Shown piece after piece: positions 23,520 to 37,706 of a stretch of DNA of 64,000 nucleotides (within the stretch, counting starts at the first letter, position 1; the number at the start of each line of letters is the position of its first letter). The DNA is from Nemopilema nomurai. Taxonomy: Eukaryota; Cnidaria; Scyphozoa; Rhizostomeae; Rhizostomatidae. The stretch covers positions 930,001-994,000 of the forward strand of contig ML133461.1 of assembly GCA_003864495.1 (NCBI GenBank), read 5' to 3'. The translations under genes and the position numbers were made by a program. The notes beneath the pieces were generated by a model. That model did no database searches. It saw only the letters and a list, made by a program, of their open reading frames with translations, and was not told the DNA's origin.

Positions 23520-26269
23520 CTTATTTTGGCAATTCGTTTGCGACCAGTTATATTTGCATAATTAGCTCGGCTCTTCTACTTAATTAGACGAAACCTTAAA
23601 GCGGCAAGTGTTCATATGAAAAGGAAAAACCAAATCTAATTTCCAGAAAAGCTGTCTTGCCCCCCTTTCCTTCCAACCCGTCATTGGAGGCCCTAGATTT
23701 GTATCGTAGATAAATAGACATCCTGAAAATCGAGTCTTGCATACTTTTAACAAAGCACGTGGGCCTTTTGCTTCCAACGTATCTGTTAATCATTACCACA
23801 AGCCGCCTTTCAGTGCTGCCCAGGCTTTGCTAAAATTACTACGCCAGCTACACCACAGTAAATATTAGACAAGCATCACAAATATGTACTATTTAAACAC
23901 ACACTGGCGAAATGTTGATGACAAACATGTCAACACAATGCTCCGGGTAATGACATTGCCATATTTAAATGTTTTTAATTCAGGTTTCACTGTTTTGGCA
24001 GCAGTCAGAGTGCACTTCCTCGATTTCTCCTATTTATCAATATTGGGCTTTATTATAATCTATGGTTTTCTCGCTGGTCAAAGGATGTCTGGTTCTCTTT
24101 CAGGTGTGTAGTGACCCGGTGCGATCCATGAACCGTTGCTTCCCTGGAGAGCAGTGCCAGGCAGCCTAACTAAACAGGTATGCATTTTGCAGGTTCGAAT
24201 GTTTATAACCGCTTTTCAATTACTTGTTTCTAAGGGAAAGAAGAAAGGCTTAGTCAGAAATTAGTTTCAACTGTCTTTTTGCCAAGGGAAGCGTTGAAAA
24301 GCCTTCCAAAATACAGACGCTAATTTTCAACCGTCATTGCACGACTACACGAAGTTCACTCTGAGAAACTTCATTCTGTTCCACGATTGGGGTCTAATTA
24401 GAGTCTGAAAATATATGTTTCTGTGTCAGATATGTTCTGATAACGCATTTATCACCCAAACTTGCCCTCGTTGGTCGTTTGATTTGACTTTTGGAGTGTC
24501 CCCACGTGAGAACACAGCAGCTCCAGCAAAGCCCCCCGTTGAGAAAGTCTGGCAATTTTAGGCCGGGCACGAGCGAGTATTCCAACTTTAGGTCGGGCAC
24601 GAGCGAGTGTTTAGAAACTCGCTTTAGACTCCATTTAGAAAATATAGCTGAGTTTTGTTGTGTTTTTTCGGATGAGTATCAAACCTCCATATCGATACGA
24701 TTGATGCAATGCAATTAGAAGCAGTTGGGGGTTGTAGGGTTGACTGCAGCCCCACACCCCTGCCTTCTCTTCTCTGCCCGCTTATGGCTGCCCAAGATGA
24801 CAGTATGTGCGCAAGAGTTTAAAATTCATTATTACATCTCGATTTTCTATTAAATTATGCTTTGTTTGTAAGGATACTGTGCTCTCCCAAGCAGGAGTGT
24901 AGAACTAGGGGGTCTGAGAACCCCTTGTTAATGCCAAAATTTGTTATTACTATTTATTGTTTGCATATATATAAGTTTTTATTAATAATTAACATATCTA
25001 CATATTTTAGTTAGTAATATATTACTATCTATATATTTCTTTTATTACTATTTTTGTATTATTTTGTATTTTTGTAAGAACTTTCCTTGTATTTTTGATA
25101 GCATTACAGCACTGCTTCTAAGTCGTTTGAAGTTGTATTGAAAATACCCAACAAAGTTAAATGCGACGTAGATTTGTTGATAATCTCGATATGACGATGC
25201 TTCGCATGAACATTCAAGGCATGGATTCTGTTTACACAAGGCTCGTTCTTCACATTGTAAAATCACTTTCAATCAGTGCAAATCACTTTTAATCAGGGTG
25301 AGTCACTTCAAATCATGGTGTGCGTGGTGTACATCACTTCTGCTCATCCAATACAGTACCTAGCATTCGACCTATTATAGCATTTTCCTGTATTCTACAT
25401 ATTAAAGCTGCTAAAAATGAATGTTTGCGTCCCCGTCGCTACCGATTGTACAGAGCAGCAACTGTTAAAGGCGTGCCGCACCAATGAAAGCATCTGCCAT
25501 TTTTCCACGTTTCTCCTTTTCACGCAGCGGTTGATTTCAACTTTCGATTCATGATGGAGGCCTCAATTATGTTCGGATAACTGTTACGGGCGCATAATTA
25601 TCACCGGAATTCTTTTTGATTAAAAATGATCCGAGAGCACAGAAAAATGCAAATTTTTAGCCACTTTTTTAGTGATGCACTCCACTACTTGAAGAGAACA
25701 TCCACACCCCATGGCACTTTGTTGGTTTCGACCTCCTTTTAAGAAGCTTTTTGTTGTCTTGATACGTTTCTTTTTTTGGACGAATTGCTGGTTTGTGCCA
25801 AAATGGGTAATAACTTGAACATTTTCTAATGCTATTCAGCTATATGGTTGTTTTGATTTATTTTTCTGATGCACATTTTACCACACATAAAATTTCAATT
25901 TTGTGAGTATTTTCGGAAAAGGAGAGAATCTCGCAATCGTTGGGGAAAATTCACGTCATTAGGATTGTCCAGGCATCGTCAATTGATGTTGTTGTCATGT
26001 TCCGTGAAACTGGATAATATATAAAGAAACAGAAGCTAACTTAGCATATGTCAGACATAACTAGCTAGGGTTAAAGAAACTTGCAGGGAGAGAGAGAGAA
26101 TTCCAAGGGGAATTGAATGTCACATAAAGGTAAAATTAGTCCAAGCTATTAAGAGTACTGTATCTGGCGCTAATTTGTAACCGTATCTTGGAAAAAGGGC
26201 TTCTCTCTACATATAGCTATAAGACGTAAAAGAGAAGTTTTATTAGGAATTTTGTCTTCAAGATTAAGA
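23520..26269. other. Intergenic stretch without recognisable gene
   Basis: No conserved coding segment is seen. It contains a two-unit 30-bp-period direct repeat at 24557-24608 (TTTAGGCCGGGCACGAG and near copy), a hairpin-like GGGGG...CCCCTTGTTAAT motif at 24908-24932 that recurs near 56.7 kb, and a very AT-rich tract at about 24950-25080. Confidence 0.4.
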
Positions 26270-26770
26270 CAGGGCCGCATTAACGTTTGTTGGGGTCCTG
26301 GGCACAAAGTTGATTGGGGCCCCCGAAAAGAAATTTATGGCACGTGCATAGTACTTGGCACCCAGTTCATGGATAAGGCAACAATATTCAGCAAGAACCA
26401 AGAAAGTAAACATTAACTAAAAAGTTTGATAACGAATAAACTTGTAAAAATAAATGCATTTCGGTACCATCCCAATAAAACCTTCCTTAGTTCATTGCGC
26501 TGATGTCTTTCGCCTTGACTTTTCTGCTACAAACTTTTGGGTGATTCTATTGGGGTCTAAATCACTCAAGACATCAAAATTTGCTGCCATAAGGCATAAG
26601 GCAGCAAGGCGCTCTTGTGGATCTTAGTCTACTCTTTACCCTTTTCAGCATGGAAAAACCTCTTTTACCAGAGGCAACTCCACATGGCAAAATAAGCAAC
26701 AATCTTAGTGCAGTCATTGCATTTGGGAGAGTTGCTGCGAAATCTCCTTAGACAATTTGCATTTGTTTTT
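26270..26770 (-). pseudogene. Decayed hAT transposase C-terminus with one transposon end
   Basis: Read on the - strand, the segment from about 26770 to 26492 gives FAATLPNAMTALRLLLILP, then SGKRGFSMLKRVKSRLRST. After a frame break it gives QERLAALCLM and a stop. This is the hAT-family C-terminal dimerisation region (typically FPN..ALRI.LTLP..VASAERSFS.LK.IK..LRST..QERL). Frame breaks and a stop upstream show it is inactive. At 26270 the sequence CAGGGCCGCATTAACG, followed by G/C-rich GGGGTCCTGGGC, fits a hAT terminal inverted repeat lying just beyond the transposase 3' end. The other end was not found, so this is probably a truncated relic. Confidence 0.7.
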
Positions 26771-29700
26771 TTATGTCTGGTATGAATTAAGCCAAGTTTT
26801 TTTTCCAACGTCTGCAGGATCGAATGCTCTCAAAGTAGGCTGATGATCGCTCATGGACGTGAAATAGCTCTGGATGTTTCCAATCGTCAGGGCCTTTGTT
26901 TGAAATTGTCGAAGAATGATTTGTACTTTCAACCAATTTGCAATAAAAGCAAAACAAATTTCCTGTTGATGGCGAATAGAGAAGTCACATTCTCCTAATT
27001 TTCTTCCCGTCTGGTATTTTTCTGTGAAGAAGGGATTCGCTAAAATAATGAACTTTTTTTCACCCCTACTCTTTAAACTCCCTTGCTGACTGATTATACA
27101 AAGATGTCCATCTTTGACACTCTGTGGGGCCATTAGAGGCCCACTATCATTTTTGATTTGATGGTGAGAGCATATGCTCAGTCTAGCTCGTCTTTATTTT
27201 TTCAATTTTGGCAAGATTTAATGAGATTTATCATGGGTCCAGTAAATTAGCCATTATAGTTAGAGAGAAAACTTTTCACAACGTTTTATCTCAAAGATGA
27301 TTATCTTAAAAATTTCCACAAGCTTCGTTAAAAATTAAATGAGTGAAAAGTTTATTGAATTGGAAGTATCAAGATGTTTAACTGTTTTGAAGCTGATCGT
27401 TTAACTTTCCTTCAAATTTTGATGTAATAAAGTTACATTTGTGTAAGATTAGACCCTTAAAATTAGCTGCTAAGCGCTCTCTTGTTTTGAGTTCTATACG
27501 TTTCTTTATGGTTTTGTGCTCGTAGTTTATGGTTTTGAGCTATAAGTTGGTCTTCTTCTCTGTGAGCCTTTTAATTTTCAGTGTTCTAGAATAAATAGCG
27601 TATTATTATTCTTGTGTTATCAGCGACCTCTGAAGGCTCATTTTAAAACCAAACCGATACTTATGCAAGCTCTAAATCATGTTTTCCAAATGAGCCCAGG
27701 AGATTTTAGACTATAATAGCTTGCTGAATGTTCCCACGACTACCAAATTTGCTAAATAAATATTTTGTGTCAAGTAGCTGTGAACCTAAAGTCACATAGA
27801 ATTGTTTCTTCAAGCCAACTTACACTGAAATATAATTGGCATTTAGATTGCTTGACAAAGTTTACAGTTGATCATTTGAGTAGTGATTGGCCTTAAGTGT
27901 TGTTTGATAAAAGTGTCGATCAAGGCTAGCAATAGATGTACGATTTTTAAGGAACTATGTACATGAAAATTTAATTGAAATTAATTGCAAGCAAAGTCTT
28001 TGTGAAGACGCTCAACGAGGAGAAAATATTTGGCAGAAGGCGTGTTTATTGATTATGCTTTGGCTGTACAATCATAACTTGTTACGCTGCAAGCTCAAAT
28101 CACTGTTTATATAGCCGAACAAAGATTCTTTAAACTTTGTGACTGCTACGGAGAAGAATTATCAAAATTTACACCAAAGCACAATAGACCGCAAAATATT
28201 CTACGAAGACATTCATGTCATTTTTGCAAGATCTCCATTCTTGATTTTACTCCATATGGGCCTAAACTGTGTCTTTGGAACAACCTATGTAGAAATGTTA
28301 TTGTCGCCACTGTATTCTAACTAGCATTATTTAAGGGTAGACGCGAGAACGTCCCTAGCAAACCACTTCTCATAATAATGTTCGAATGCAGTTCGATTAA
28401 GCACGTGTTATTAGGATCATATTACGGCATTGTTATGAGAATCAGAGGTAAGAAGCAATTGTTTGGTGCGTTTGCTTATGGGAATTGGTACCTTAAATTT
28501 TTAATGAAAGAAAAACAAGCTTAAGATACCAGACTTCTATGGCACTTTTCTTTAGAAAACGCATCATAAAATGAAGAAAAATGTCATTTGGAAAGGCGGC
28601 GTTTTTTAATATAAACTGATGTTTTATATCGAAACCATATGTTATCCAAAAACAGAATGCACCATTGCCCATTGAGTTTTGCTTCCGATCTATTCAGTTG
28701 CATACCAAGCAATTAAGCCTTTTCTGTTTTGTGTTGGCAAGACGTCTTAACCATCATTGCATCGAAACGCTTAGCCTCTCTATTCTCTTTAATCTTTTTT
28801 AATGTTGCTGACAAAAAGAGATTTCATCGAACTGTTTTCCCCTTTCATTATTCTAAATTATCCCCCTTAATTACTTTAAGCAGTGTTTTGGGATCGTGTG
28901 AAATTGACCCATGGCAGAATCTCTCATGAAGATAAAAACTGTTTTCAACGATAAGATTTGAAATATTTTGTAATTTTCAATCTATTTTGTAAACAGTGTT
29001 GCTGTTGTATTCGAGTTACCCTAGTCCTAAGAATACTGACTGCAGCAGCCAATCCTTTTTCTCCAATTGTTCTATGTTTTCATCTTATGGCGAATGCTTA
29101 ATTTCTCTAGCATCAGCCCTACCGAAGCACTTTAACGTTTTCAATTGCCTGGGCACAGAGGCGCGTTTTCTATTGAAATTATATCTAAGAACCTTTTATG
29201 TGTTGTGAGGAAGGGGGCAAGTTACCCAACACCTTCCTACATCTTGGGCTTCCATCTTGGCCTCTGGCATCTATGGCTTTAGCCCAAAGAAACAAGCAAG
29301 TTGTTGATTAGAGCGTTGATCTTTGTGGCAGCTCAAAGAGTCGGAGCCACGCCTGTGTACCCAAACAAAATGCCAGCATGAAAAATAAACTACAAAGATC
29401 ATCGAATTAAGGAACAAATCAATATGACCCGAGCAGAGGAATTCGAGCCACGTGAGCTGGCCCTTAATTCAAAAGCGTTTAAGAACAAGAATTGGCTTTC
29501 CTTCTAGGAGATTAGCTCTGGCCAGTAATCCCCCCAGATACGCGGAGAAAAAGAGGAATAATGATTCCTTAATTAGAAAACAATTTTGCAAGCCCATGAT
29601 AAGTCCGATCACAAAGGCTCGCTCCGCCGAATGTCACGAAATTATGGCAGATCTCCCATTTAATCGTTCATGAAGAAAACGTTAATTGTAGAAGACAAAT

Positions 29701-29880
29701 TTCGATTATCAAGAACATATTAAAGGAATTGGCAGTGCACCTTTCAACTGAAATATTTTCTTTATTGCTTTCGTATCAATTCCATTATTAATATCCAAAT
29801 TCATTTTTTCGAAATTACGTGTAAGCCATAAGTATGTACAATGATACGTAAGGTAAAGAGTGTGTGTTACATAATAAAAA
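26771..29880. other. Intergenic stretch beside the hAT relic
   Basis: A 120-codon frame on the - strand (26771-27133) directly upstream of the transposase remnant could include more decayed transposon, but I do not recognise its translation. No other gene, RNA or array is seen. Confidence 0.3.
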
Positions 29881-29884
29881 ATGA

Positions 29885-29998
29885 CCAATCAGAACATGAT
29901 TGCATGCCTTGTTGTTGAACTAAATCTCAGTTGCTACTCAACAACCAATGGCTTGCTCCTTAAACCAGGCCAAAAGCCAATCATTCGGCGTCACGTGG
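29885..29998 (+). promoter_or_regulatory. CCAAT-box cluster with ERSE-like element
   Basis: Three CCAAT pentamers in one orientation lie at 29885, 29945 and 29977. The last is followed after exactly nine bases by TCACG and overlaps a CACGTG E-box (29992-29997), so it reads CCAAT-N9-TCACG. The ER-stress element consensus is CCAAT-N9-CCACG. Clusters of CCAAT at tens of bases typically bind NF-Y. No gene start could be tied to it, so function is inference only. Confidence 0.3.
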
Positions 29999-32900
29999 CT
30001 CTTTATCGTGATAATAAAAGCGTTTTTTGTACAACCCTTTACGAATCACCTTGCAGAGCTCGTAAGATTTGCTCAATCCACGACTCACTTTTTCCGAACT
30101 TGTATAAGTTTGGATTCTAACCGTCTTTCTTGTGCATTTTATTCCACGATCTCCTCCCTTGAAGCCATTTTCTAATTTTCTCTGCTGAGAAATTGCCACA
30201 GACTTCTAAGATTGTTTTGGATCGTTGTTAATAATAACAGACAGTTAAGAAATCGCATCATTCAATATTATGCCTGTTGATAAAATAGCAACTTTGATCC
30301 TTTAAAAGGCTCAACTTTAAGAAAAGTGAATTTATTTTCCTAAGTATATGCAGCGTGTATTGCCACATTTTCTGTCACATTGAAAGGAACAGGAGCTGTT
30401 TGGTTCCAGCGCATAGGAAGAAATGTAAGAACATATTGAGGAATAAATGTATCGTGATCAGAAATATTTTCACAAGCATTGTGCCACCATATTCCAAGAT
30501 CTGTCTTCTTTCTTGATCCTCTTCAAGTATGACATCTACTGCTATGTCATCACACTTTTCGGAGTTTGTTACCGACCAAGGAGACATTTCTTACTTCATT
30601 ACCCGTGTAGCGGCCATTATAGTCTAAACCATGTGTGCAAGACTTCACCTACTTCATTCATTCCTTTTTGCAAAGTTGGTTTTCACAAAGTGGGCTAACG
30701 GGGATCAACTGTTCGAGGAAAGCGCACAAACTGTCCTTCTTTATACTTTTCAGACTACTCTCTCTTCTCATGGAGTGTAAAATTCTGTGGCAGATTAAAT
30801 CTTTTCTCAACAGTGAACAGTAAACTTGCTATTTTTGGGGGTCAACTCCTTGCCCTAAGGTGATTTGAGCCCGCCTACAACAGACAGTGACAGAAATATC
30901 TGGTGCATAACGATATCTGTAATAACTTTATACTGTCTGGAATTTTTCCTCCTTAGAATGCCTGCAAGCTTTTCTTATCAAAAATTCTGTTAGCCAATTT
31001 CTTATCCCAGTGGTTTGGTTGTTTTTTAGTACTGTATTGGGTCTTATCTCTGTATTGGGTAGTACTGTATTGGGTCTGATTGCTTATCTCCGATTGAAGC
31101 CACCTAAGTATGTTATGGTTTCGCTGTAAGCCAAAATAATCCCAATAATTTTGCAAAAATAATTCTTTCCAGTCGCGAAAGTTCATCTTTAATCTATTTG
31201 CAAGACCTATAATTTCGAGACTAATAAAGAAATTTAGGCTAACAAGGAGACGTAGTAATCGAAAAGGATGAAGCAGTGAGGCCTAGTCAATGACAGTGTG
31301 TAAGAGTTAGGCGGGGAAGGTACGGGCTTCAAAATGGTGCTCCCTCCTACAAGGGTGCCTGTTTGCTAAACGTCTTTTCTTAGTAGATAAGAAAAGGAGA
31401 ATTATGGAGGAAAATACGATTTTACGTCATCTCTTTTGCGACCACCGCTCCCAGTCACAATTGCTTACCCTTTGCACTAGGCCTTGCAAACCTGAATCCC
31501 ATCATAGATACGAATAAGTTCACGTTGTAGGGTCATAACAATCTCTTTTGAAATGGATCTCCCATAACGGAAATTGAGATACCTACAATGCCTGCCAAAC
31601 GTTCTTGGAACATCTCAGTATTTTCTCTGGTTTTTGCATTATTCATTTCTTTGACACGCCACAAGCTGTTATCCCCCTCCTCCCCTCTAAAACAATGTTG
31701 GTAGCAAAGTATAGCATCAGTCTGGGGAAAAAGTTTGGCGTAAAATTGACTCTTCGTTTATTAGCAGGACATCATTGTTCGTAGGGGGGTTGGAGGGGGA
31801 TGAGTGAACGTGAATCAAAGAATATTCGTAAGTGTGCCAGTGGTTTTGGCAGGCATTGCATGTCCTGATTGTGAACCAATGTGTTCATCTTAATTTGGTT
31901 GTTCCGCGAGAGTAATCGCAATTATGAATAAATTGAAAAGCCTGTTTTACGTCCCCATCAGACCTCCCAACACTGGCCAGAATATTGCCTCCTCGGGCGA
32001 ATACATACTGGATGCCATTAGGCGAATGTCGTCGGTTAAACCTTGAGTAGATTCGAGTTACAGGCCCCTAAGTGGCCAATCTGATATTCTCGCATTTTGT
32101 CGTACCGACGTATTTAATATCTTGCAAACATTCTGTAGTTTCAGAGTCAACCCTGTCATGATCTATCAACTGGGGACCACCCAGTTATCTTCACATTTGG
32201 CAAAAATGGAAGACATTTCACTGCAGTAGCAAATTACGGTTGAATATAAAGGTATATCTAAATCTTCAAAACAAAGCAATTCGCGACCAAAGGGTCCAAA
32301 CAACATGAATTTTTCAGTATAAATTTATTTCAAGGTGAAGATTTCAATTCTAAAGTTGATTTTTGAGAAAGGGCCGTAGGCAGTGAGAAACAAAATCGAT
32401 GACGTCAACCAGGATCGGAGAATAGGACCAAGATCCATAGCAAGCTCTAACAACATAAAGGAGCCAGATCATCAAGGGTGAATCCACTCGTAGCCCGTCC
32501 GTCACCTCAATCTATGATGGCCTTCAAAATTTCTAATTTCTGAAAGTTCTGATTTCTGTTTTCGGAATTTTTATTTGAGTTCTGATATTGCCCAAGGCAT
32601 CCAGCTCTTTCAATCACACTTTGATTATAGCAGCGTGCAAAGTTGATTATAAATGAAAATGTTGGTTCAATTTAAATATGTTTTCATCCTGAGAGATATA
32701 AATGTCTTGTCCTCGTGAAATGTCCTCTTGTCATCATGCCATTGTTACAATCTTTTATATTCGTCTTATTGCTAGACCACACTATCTTTATACGACGATC
32801 TTTCGCTTTTCTGAAAAATATGAGCTTTGTAAATAATTTTAGTCTTCAAATGCATTTGGAGAGTCCATATTGCGCCCAAATAGATACTAGCGACAAAATT

Positions 32901-35900
32901 CGTATTAATTGGCAAGCTAGGTCGTCTTTTCGTCTAGGAATTTCGAAGTCCATTCCATGTAGACAGAAAAAACTTTTCTTCCCTCTCGGGTCTTTTTAAA
33001 GAAAGTGTGATTAGTATGGTTGTTGGTCATTAGAGAGCGATTCTCTTTTGATTTCTATCCGGAATTGGCTATTTAAGTTGCCAGGTTTTTGAGGAGTTCA
33101 GGGCGACGAAGTGTTTTAAGATTGCGAAATCCAAGGCTCCGCTCTCCGCAACACTTTAGAATGCATTTATAGTCTTCTCTAAATCGTCAGTCGTCTATAT
33201 TAATGCTTATCACGCGTGTGGTGTAAAACTGTCTCAGGTCATATGTTAAAAATTTGAAGATAAGAAATTTAATGAGGTTAGAAAGCACATGACTAGTGGA
33301 ATTTAGTTGGAATCGTCTCATTTGTCTGTTGCCAAGGAAGGAAATTATCAGGTGGTGTTTCGCGGAATAAATGGAAATGCTAGTTTCTGCAATATATTTA
33401 AGTTGGATAAGGAGATTGTTCCAAATTTTAGCCAAATAGACGTTTTGATTTTAGGGTTTTGAAAATTAAATACCTCAATAAAAAAGTACAATTTGACTGT
33501 AGGGGAAGCACGATTCTTGGAAATGGCCACCAAAATTGTACGTAGGATTTGTAAACAAGAGATTGCTTTATTTTTCAAAATACAAAGCTTTTCATATGAC
33601 AGAGAGACTGTATGCAATTTCATGCTCCACATATTTTTGGGTGTACTTTTGTGAAAATCGTGATTTGTCGCATTTCCCACCTTGCATAACTCCTTTTATA
33701 CATTTATTGTCCTGTCCATTTGAATACGTTATCTAAGAAATCCTGAATGTCCTTATTGTACTCTTAGGGAAGCGGCCTTATTAACACGATTGTTCGCAAG
33801 GATCTTTTGAGTACAAGTCAAGTAATCGGCCCCATTGTCACGCTCCGCTTTTACGCAAATACTAGCGTTCTATTTTCTGTGTTGTCATTGTCTCTAACAA
33901 GGACTTGTTGAATCAAATTGCGAAAACAGGATCTTTAAAGAACATTTTATTTACATGCAGAAGTATGAACTGCAATCACAGTAAAATGCCGAATTAATAA
34001 AGAGCGTTGCTCTGCAGAAGCCTGTATCTCCCAAGGATTGTCCCGCCATTGTCACTAGGGGCTGCCTAACAACACCCATTTAACAATTGGCGACTCTCGA
34101 CCTACAGCACCGTAGCGGTTGTAACAAATAAGCTTTTGTGTCCGCAGAATTTAGTGGAGGATTGCAGAGCTATCGAAAATTGGTCTAGAGACAAGAGAAG
34201 CAGTGATTTATTTGGTAAGTCTACCATTATTTAACTTTTTTTCGAAAAATCTTGATAACATCCTTGAAGGAAATTTGTATGAATGAGATATCGCTGTAAA
34301 TCGGATCGGATTATTAGCGATTTGTTGGAATTTGGCGAAATTGGACAAATAGGACGAAATAGGACGAAATAAGACGACATGCCAAGAAGCTATTGGAAAC
34401 AGCTGTTGAATACCAGGAAACAGAACGTTTGAGAACCAGATGCTTAGCAGACGGAGTAATCCATTTCGCTGTCTGCTTGTCTGACGTAACCAACTATTTG
34501 GCAAATTCATTATGTTCTGCTTTCTCATTTCTTCCTTAACCTAAACAGAGGATCAAATAGTATGCCTTGTGTCAAATGGTATTTCTTCCCTTATCAAAGA
34601 AGCGCTGCCGATGTTGTCTGAGAACTTTGTTCACTTTTCTTGAAATTTCAAACAATTTCAAACAGAGGTGATTCATCAAAGTTGTTCGCTTTGCTTCACG
34701 TCTAGCGAAGATATAAAGTTATTTTTGAAGTAATTTGGCATAAGAATTGTAAGAAACAGAATACAGTAATTCTCAGTTTAATTCCTCGACACCTAGAGAT
34801 GAGTCCGTCAAACAATGATTCAAAGTGGATCGATGCAAGGACGACGTTCATTTTATGACTTACTAGCAAATCCTGAGTAATATAATCAAAATCTAAAAAA
34901 TAACATTGTTAAAAACTGTTGACTGCGAGGCAAGATTTTTGGGCGCAGTGTCAATAGTGTTGGTGGTGCCAGTGACGTATCAGGCACCTAGCAACGCAGA
35001 AAGATATAAAAGTACCTTTAAAGTCAAATTGCCCGTTATGGTCTCTACCTAGGTGCTTTCCAAGAGACTTTCTATGCTAAACGGAATTCAATGGACATTT
35101 GAATTTGTTCCTGGTGTGTAGGCAAAGTGAATAATATTCACACTGTTATGTAAATGCAATCAATCCTCACTAAATCAGACCCATCTTTCAACGATGTACA
35201 CATTTTTACTTTGGTTTTTTTCGAATATTTAAACTCAGGGCTTTTTAATGTCTATTTTCTTTCGAATAGTTGTTTTAACAAAAATCTCGACGACTCGAAA
35301 CATTTTTCACCTATGACAGCAAAAAATGCACCAAAAAGCTAAAAACCGATGTTCGGCTATGTCCACTGAAGGAACTTTATTTGATCTTTTTATGCTTTTC
35401 TGCTGCTGTTTTACCTTTGTTTGCCTTTTGTTTTACCTCATTTTTCAATCGTTTGCTTTTTGAGGTTTGCAACTTATTCTCACTTTTCGAAAGAATACGA
35501 CTAGATGGACTCTAACAATGTTAAGCGCTGATCCAATATAAGGTCCTGGAAAGTAACGTGTGTCTGACTCTGAGATTTTGCTTGAATCCCCTGTGCAAGA
35601 ATATCATAACACGTTCTTCTATCAAGAGGGAAACACGAATTGCCCTCCCGCCTCGTTTGCAGACATTTAGCCTCGATCACAAGTCTTGGCAGCAGCCATA
35701 GAAATATTTCTATGGCAGCAACAAACTCCGTATGACCCATCACGCCCACGAAAACCCTTCACCCTTTGCCAACCATTACCATTCCATGATGAGGAAACAG
35801 CTCCAGTACCGATGCCCCCACCTTATTGTTTCTTTATGTTGCTTTGGTAGCAGCCACTAGCGGAAGCCTTGGTGTGTGTTTCATTTTCAGGGCGGCTATC

Positions 35901-37706
35901 GGCTGAAACAGCGAGCTATGTTCTGTGAAGCCTTCCTTTCTTGGTCGGGATTTTAAAGTCCTCATTAGAAGCCTATGTCGTGATTTGAAAATCTGCCAGC
36001 ACTTTAACGCCAAAAATGAGTGCCCGGCAGTCTCTTTACAGACTGTATTTTGTTTATCATCATGAGCAGACAGTTAATTTGTAATGGTAAAAAATGCCTT
36101 AAAAGTTGGAAACGCACCCTGAACATGCACGGAGAAAACGTTTGCATATAAAGCATCTGATCATGTGAAGTTAAAAGGGGGAAACATAGATGGGTAAGAT
36201 TGGAAAAAAGTGTGCAACTTCTAATGTTTATGTTTTCGTACAACGTTCACGTGATGCTGCCGTATGATGTTAATCAGGTTAATGATTTTAGGAGTGGCTC
36301 GAAGTAGGTCCATGTCGGCTTCCAGAATCTAAACTTTGCAGTTTGGAAGGTCATTCTAGTGTCCGAAAGCAATACAAACTTTTTTTTATAAGAATAATGT
36401 TTTTAAGGATCTTGAGGCTCAAGATTGCTAAATTTTAAGAATAATTTCAGAATATGCCAGGCTCAACCTTCATCAAAAGTTTCTCCCTAAACTGAGCTTT
36501 TTGCCAGAGCAAAACAACTGTCCCTTTGACGCTATATTCATACACAATTGTATATACATATATTTAATATCTTCTATGATATAAAGGCAAATCTTCTTAT
36601 AAAAAGTATGTGTAGCATTTGTCAAGTGGACAGTAGTTAATTAAAAAGTTTTTTACAAGTATTTTATTTGTTAAAGTATTTTTTTATAAGTATAAGTATT
36701 TTATGTTTTGGTATTTAACGCTATTAGCACCGTTCTTTGCAGATCTGTCCTATTTAATTGTACTTCTTTTGAAACCTTTTCTATATATAAAATCAGCTGT
36801 TACGTCTGAATCATTGAGTCAAATTCGGACTTTCTCCTCATCACCTCCTCTGGTTTGGAAACCTTTGTCACGACCTCCGACGTGATATATATCACCCTAT
36901 TTTTACAGGACGTATACGTTATAAGATTTGAATTAGGTTTTATGAGTTATTAGGTTTAATTGATATTTTAAGACAGCCGGGAATTTTAATTATATTCCAA
37001 TCACCAACCAAAAACAATTAAATCTCAACGTTATTGGAATATAGAGCAACGTTTTATAGGATTTCTTGAGAATACTAGATTTATCTTCTTTACATCACAT
37101 TTCGATCAATATAATTTGATTCTAGGTCCCTAATTTTGTAATGACACCTCAACTTGGCCTCAACTTATTAAACTTGGTCTTGGCATAGTTGTGGAAAGGG
37201 GGTTACTGTGAATTGGTTACCGTTACTGTGGTTAGCTATGGTTGCTTTATGATCATCCAAAGACAGCCCCTATGATGTAGGCTCCATTCCAGGGTCTCGC
37301 TGGCGCTGCTCAATTCGGGCACACTGTCTAAATCTTTTTATGAAAATCATGCTGCAAGTGGAACATTGTCTTGCAACAGATATTCTAACAATACAAACAG
37401 TACTGTTTTGTATTGTTTTTGGAGTCTAAACAAGGCTTCGCAAGTCTCATAGGCATGCAACTTAATTAACAGAAAAAATCGTTTTGCTTCATCGAATAGA
37501 ACATTTCAACAGCTGCATTTCTAAGTTGAATACCTTCCTAAGGCATCCTTTTGAATGCGTTTCACAAAAAATAGTACGATTGATCGAAAAGCTGATATCC
37601 TATTTCGGTTGACTTGTTTCATTTGTAGATAATCTCTAATTTGGTTTGGGAGATTTAAGTTGCGACAGTAAAATGTTTTGCAAGACCTTTCCGCGTCTGT
37701 ACTTAG
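29999..37706. other. Gene-poor intergenic stretch
   Basis: No recognisable gene. Minor structures: AGTACTGTATTGGGTCT twice (31028 and 31061) with a partial copy between, and a 10-bp tandem repeat (GACGAAATAG-like) at 34335-34379. The many frames of 60-110 codons lack similarity to known families. Confidence 0.35.
34335..34379. repeat. Short 10-bp tandem repeat
   Basis: About four units of GGACGAAATA with small changes, the first two diverged (GCGAAATTGGACAAATA). Confidence 0.6.

Noticed and set aside
24190..24205. GGTTCGAAT considered as a tRNA T-loop
   Set aside because: The flanking bases do not form acceptor or anticodon stems and no A-box lies at the expected distance.
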